A stretch of 7,136 bases of DNA from Desulfobacteraceae bacterium (GTDB taxonomy: Bacteria > Desulfobacterota > Desulfobacteria > Desulfobacterales > Desulfosalsimonadaceae): assembly GCA_011389605.1 (NCBI GenBank), contig JAABTZ010000165.1:1-7136 (forward strand), given 5' to 3'. This document shows positions 4,774 through 7,136 of this stretch, one piece after another. Position 1 is the first letter of the stretch, and each line of letters begins with the position of its first letter. The notes beneath the pieces are model-generated. The model saw only the letters and a program-made list of their open reading frames with translations, had not been told where the DNA came from and did no database searches. A program made the position numbers and the translations under genes.

Positions 4774-6267
4774 TTTCAAATCAAGACGCACGGCAATCTC
4801 TTCTGCTATTCTCTTAACAAAATCTTCCAACTGTTTTCCGGCCAGGGGGCTGCCCGGTTCAGGCACATGCTTCAAATCGGGGGGCCGAACCAGCTCAGGG
4901 GCGTTAATCAGCTCGGATCTGGGAGTTATTCCGTATTCTTCAGGAAAATTATTATCAAAGTACATCTGCTGGAAATCAGCAAATTTAAGGGCATGGGCTG
5001 TGGAATCAAGCACGGCGGTTTCATGGCCGGCAATCTTTCCGCTTTTCCTGGCAGCCACCAGCCCTGCCAGACATTCGCCGCCATGGGTGCAGACCACGTG
5101 CCCGTTACGATTGGCCCGCAGCTGCCAGTCCATGATTTCCTGCTCGGAGACCTCCACCACAAAAGTCTTCTGCTCGCCGGCCCGCCTGTTGTACTCTGCC
5201 ACCAGCCTTATGACCCTTGGCATTGATACTGGATTGCCGATCATTGCAGCCTGGGCAACGCTTGGCTTGACCTGCACGGGCTCAAAGCGGCGTTTCTGCG
5301 GGTCAGGTTCCAGGTAATATTTGTAAACAGGATTGGCATGTTCTGACTGCACCCCTATAATGCGGGGCAAATCGTCGATGATGCCAAGATCATGAAACTT
5401 TAAAAATCCGCTCATAATCGCGGTTATGTTACCGGCATTTCCCACAGGCGCAACCACCGTCTTGCCGGCCATGTCATATTCAAACCCCTGGGCGATCTCG
5501 TAGGAATAAGACTCCTGGCCAAGAATACGCCAGGCGTTCTTTGAATTCAGGAGGGCCACATTATAATGATCAGACAGGTGTTCGACTATCTTCATGCAGT
5601 CATCAAAAACTCCGGGCACCTCAAATACCATGGCCCCGCTGCCAAGGGGCTGGGACAATTGCTGGGGGGTGACCCGCTTGTGGGGCAGCAGCACGGCCGA
5701 TTTTACATCCGGATGGAGAAAGGATGCATAAAGGGCCGCAGCAGCAGAGGTATCTCCGGTAGAAGCGCAGACCGCCAGTACATCTGAGGCATATCCCTGC
5801 TTTATAAGATACTGAATATAGCTAAGAGCGCTTGCCATCCCCCGGTCCTTAAAGGAGGCACTGGGATTCTGGCCGTCGTTTTTAAAATAAAAACGAAGCC
5901 CCACCTTCCTTTGCAGTCGCGCATTGGCCTCCACTACAGGGGTGTGTCCCTCGCCGAGCCAGACCACCGAGTCCAGGGGCAGAATCGGACCGATCAATTC
6001 GTGATAGCGGTAAATGCCGTTTAGGGCCGGGATGTTTAACATCCGTCTGTAGTCAAAAATTTTGCGCCACAGCGTGCCGGAAATCTCCCTTAACCTATCA
6101 AACCCGGCATCATAGAGCAAAAGCACATGTCCGCAGCCGGGACATGTATAGAGCAGGTGCCGGATGCCGAACTGCTCGCCGCATTCCAGGCACCTGTAGA
6201 TAAGATCCCCGGAAGGCTCCGGGATTAAATATGGCTGGATGTCTTCGGGAAACTGATTGACTCTCAC
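4765..6267 (-). CDS. thrC: Threonine synthase with N-terminal zinc ribbon
   Basis: This 500-residue, PLP-dependent enzyme converts O-phosphohomoserine to threonine and phosphate in the cytoplasm, the last step of threonine synthesis. A four-cysteine zinc ribbon (Cys26, Cys29, Cys42, Cys45) precedes the fold-type II catalytic domain. Lys140 in NPSASFKDRGMA is the PLP Schiff-base lysine. ASTGDTSAAAA (168-178) and the glycine-rich phosphate-binding loop GNAGN (276-280) are present, as is the C-terminal DSTAHALKFADF. All expected motifs are intact. The GTG start overlaps the serS stop by four bases (GTGA), and an AAGGA 12 bases upstream, inside serS, is the probable ribosome site, suggesting translational coupling. 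No attenuator is visible inside the cluster. A related PLP enzyme acting on another phosphorylated amino acid cannot be ruled out by sequence alone, but threonine synthase is by far the best call. Confidence 0.95.
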   Translation of the reverse strand: MRVNQFPEDIQPYLIPEPSGDLIYRCLECGEQFGIRHLLYTCPGCGHVLLLYDAGFDRLREISGTLWRKIFDYRRMLNIPALNGIYRYHELIGPILPLDSVVWLGEGHTPVVEANARLQRKVGLRFYFKNDGQNPSASFKDRGMASALSYIQYLIKQGYASDVLAVCASTGDTSAAAALYASFLHPDVKSAVLLPHKRVTPQQLSQPLGSGAMVFEVPGVFDDCMKIVEHLSDHYNVALLNSKNAWRILGQESYSYEIAQGFEYDMAGKTVVAPVGNAGNITAIMSGFLKFHDLGIIDDLPRIIGVQSEHANPVYKYYLEPDPQKRRFEPVQVKPSVAQAAMIGNPVSMPRVIRLVAEYNRRAGEQKTFVVEVSEQEIMDWQLRANRNGHVVCTHGGECLAGLVAARKSGKIAGHETAVLDSTAHALKFADFQQMYFDNNFPEEYGITPRSELINAPELVRPPDLKHVPEPGSPLAGKQLEDFVKRIAEEIAVRLDLKKV

Positions 6268-7136
6268 AGTGTAATTCTTTCCTTGCCGCCCATAAATTCG
6301 CGCAAAGCGCCGGGAATCAAGACGCTGCCGTCGGCCTGTTGATAATTTTCAAGCAACGCGGCCACGGTGCGGCCCACTGCCAGCCCGGAACCGTTTAAGG
6401 TATGCACCAGTTCGGTGCCTTTGCGCCCCTTGCGTTTTAACCGGATACCGGCGCGGCGGGCCTGAAAGGACTCAAAATTGCTGCATGATGAAATTTCGCG
6501 GTATTTCTGCTGGGCCGGCATCCACACCTCTATGTCATATGTTTTGGCAGAAGAAAAACCCATGTCGCCGGTGCAAAGCAGCACCACCCTGTAGGGAAGC
6601 TCAAGGCGCTTTAACACTTCTTCGGCGTTTGCAAGCAGTTTTTCCAGCTCCTCATATGAATCTTCCGGAGCCGTGAACTTGACCAGTTCTACTTTATTAA
6701 ACTGGTGCTGGCGAATCAAGCCCCTGGTGTCTTTTCCGTAAGAACCGGCCTCGGCCCGGAAGCAGGGGGTATAGGCAGCATAACAGACAGGCAGGTCAGC
6801 TTCATCAAAAATTTCGTCCTGATGAATGTTGGTCACCGGCACTTCCGCTGTTGGAATCAAAAAATAATCCCTGCCTTCGAGCTTAAAAAGATCTTCTTCA
6901 AATTTGGGCAGCTGGCCCGTGCATGTCATGGCATGACGATTGACAATAAAGGGGGGAAGAACTTCTTTGTAGCCGTGCTCTTGAGTATGAAGACTTAGCA
7001 TAAAAGAAATCAGCGCCCGCTCCATCAGGGCGCCATCGCCAAAATACAAGGGGAAGCGGGCCCCGGAGATTTTTGCAGCCCTTTCAAAATCGAGAATACC
7101 CAGATTTTCCCCAACGGTCCAGTGCGCCAGGGGATC
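6264..7136 (-). CDS. serS: Seryl-tRNA synthetase, C-terminal 290 residues (5' end outside window)
   Basis: The enzyme charges tRNA-Ser (and Sec tRNA) with serine in the cytoplasm. The visible part holds the class II catalytic core. Counting from the window edge, it shows motif 1 (ERALISF to YKEVLPPFIVN, about 39-66), GQLPKFEEDLF (74-84), LIPTAEVPVTNIH (93-105), motif 2 (FRAEAGSYGKDTRGLIR to HQFNKVELVKF, about 126-154), CTGDMGFSSAKTYDIEVW (188-205), YREISSCSNFESFQARR (212-228) and motif 3 (GSGLAVGRTVAALLENYQ, about 249-266). The reading frame continues open to the right edge; about 135 residues with the N-terminal tRNA-binding coiled coil are missing. The C terminus is complete and ends in a TGA overlapping the thrC GTG. 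It appears to lead the four-gene cluster, whose promoter must lie beyond the right edge. Confidence 0.98.
   Translation of the reverse strand, partial: DPLAHWTVGENLGILDFERAAKISGARFPLYFGDGALMERALISFMLSLHTQEHGYKEVLPPFIVNRHAMTCTGQLPKFEEDLFKLEGRDYFLIPTAEVPVTNIHQDEIFDEADLPVCYAAYTPCFRAEAGSYGKDTRGLIRQHQFNKVELVKFTAPEDSYEELEKLLANAEEVLKRLELPYRVVLLCTGDMGFSSAKTYDIEVWMPAQQKYREISSCSNFESFQARRAGIRLKRKGRKGTELVHTLNGSGLAVGRTVAALLENYQQADGSVLIPGALREFMGGKERITL

Overview
The window looks like a piece of chromosome from a Gram-negative bacterium, most likely a deltaproteobacterium (Desulfobacterota, sulfate-reducer type). This rests on protein style: a zinc-ribbon threonine synthase, a Tgl/PilF-like TPR lipoprotein, LysM-like envelope proteins and a NitT/TauT-type binding protein. 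It is an inference; no taxonomic marker gene is complete here.

Left part (1-1098). The 5' end of a solute-binding-protein gene runs off the left edge on the minus strand. It is followed by about 600 bases of A+T-rich DNA with no convincing gene. That DNA holds an 18-bp direct repeat, a 13-bp palindrome, three copies of an octamer (TTCCAACC) and a possible sigma-54 promoter. The stretch ends abruptly at 1049 in the 3' half of a tRNA-Asp(GTC) gene: anticodon arm, T arm, 3' acceptor strand and CCA are present, but no acceptor 5' strand or D arm. A strong intrinsic terminator follows. This is the expected appearance of the distal attachment site of an element integrated into a tRNA-Asp gene. The geometry places the element to the left (1 to about 1048) and the ancestral chromosome to the right.

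Middle (1199-2062). One plus-strand gene of 287 codons whose family I do not recognise. Its 3' end faces the end of the minus-strand operon, 34 bases away.

Right part (2097-7136). A tight minus-strand cluster, in order of transcription: serS (partial, enters from the right edge), thrC, a membrane-anchored protein with two LysM-like segments, and a six-TPR lipoprotein resembling type IV pilus assembly factor PilF/Tgl. serS and thrC overlap by four bases (GTGA). The thrC stop lies inside the start region of the LysM-like gene, and the last two genes are 32 bases apart, so the four are probably one transcript whose promoter lies beyond the right edge. The first two genes serve translation and threonine synthesis. 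The last two are envelope proteins of unproven function, with pilus or peptidoglycan-associated assembly as the best guess.
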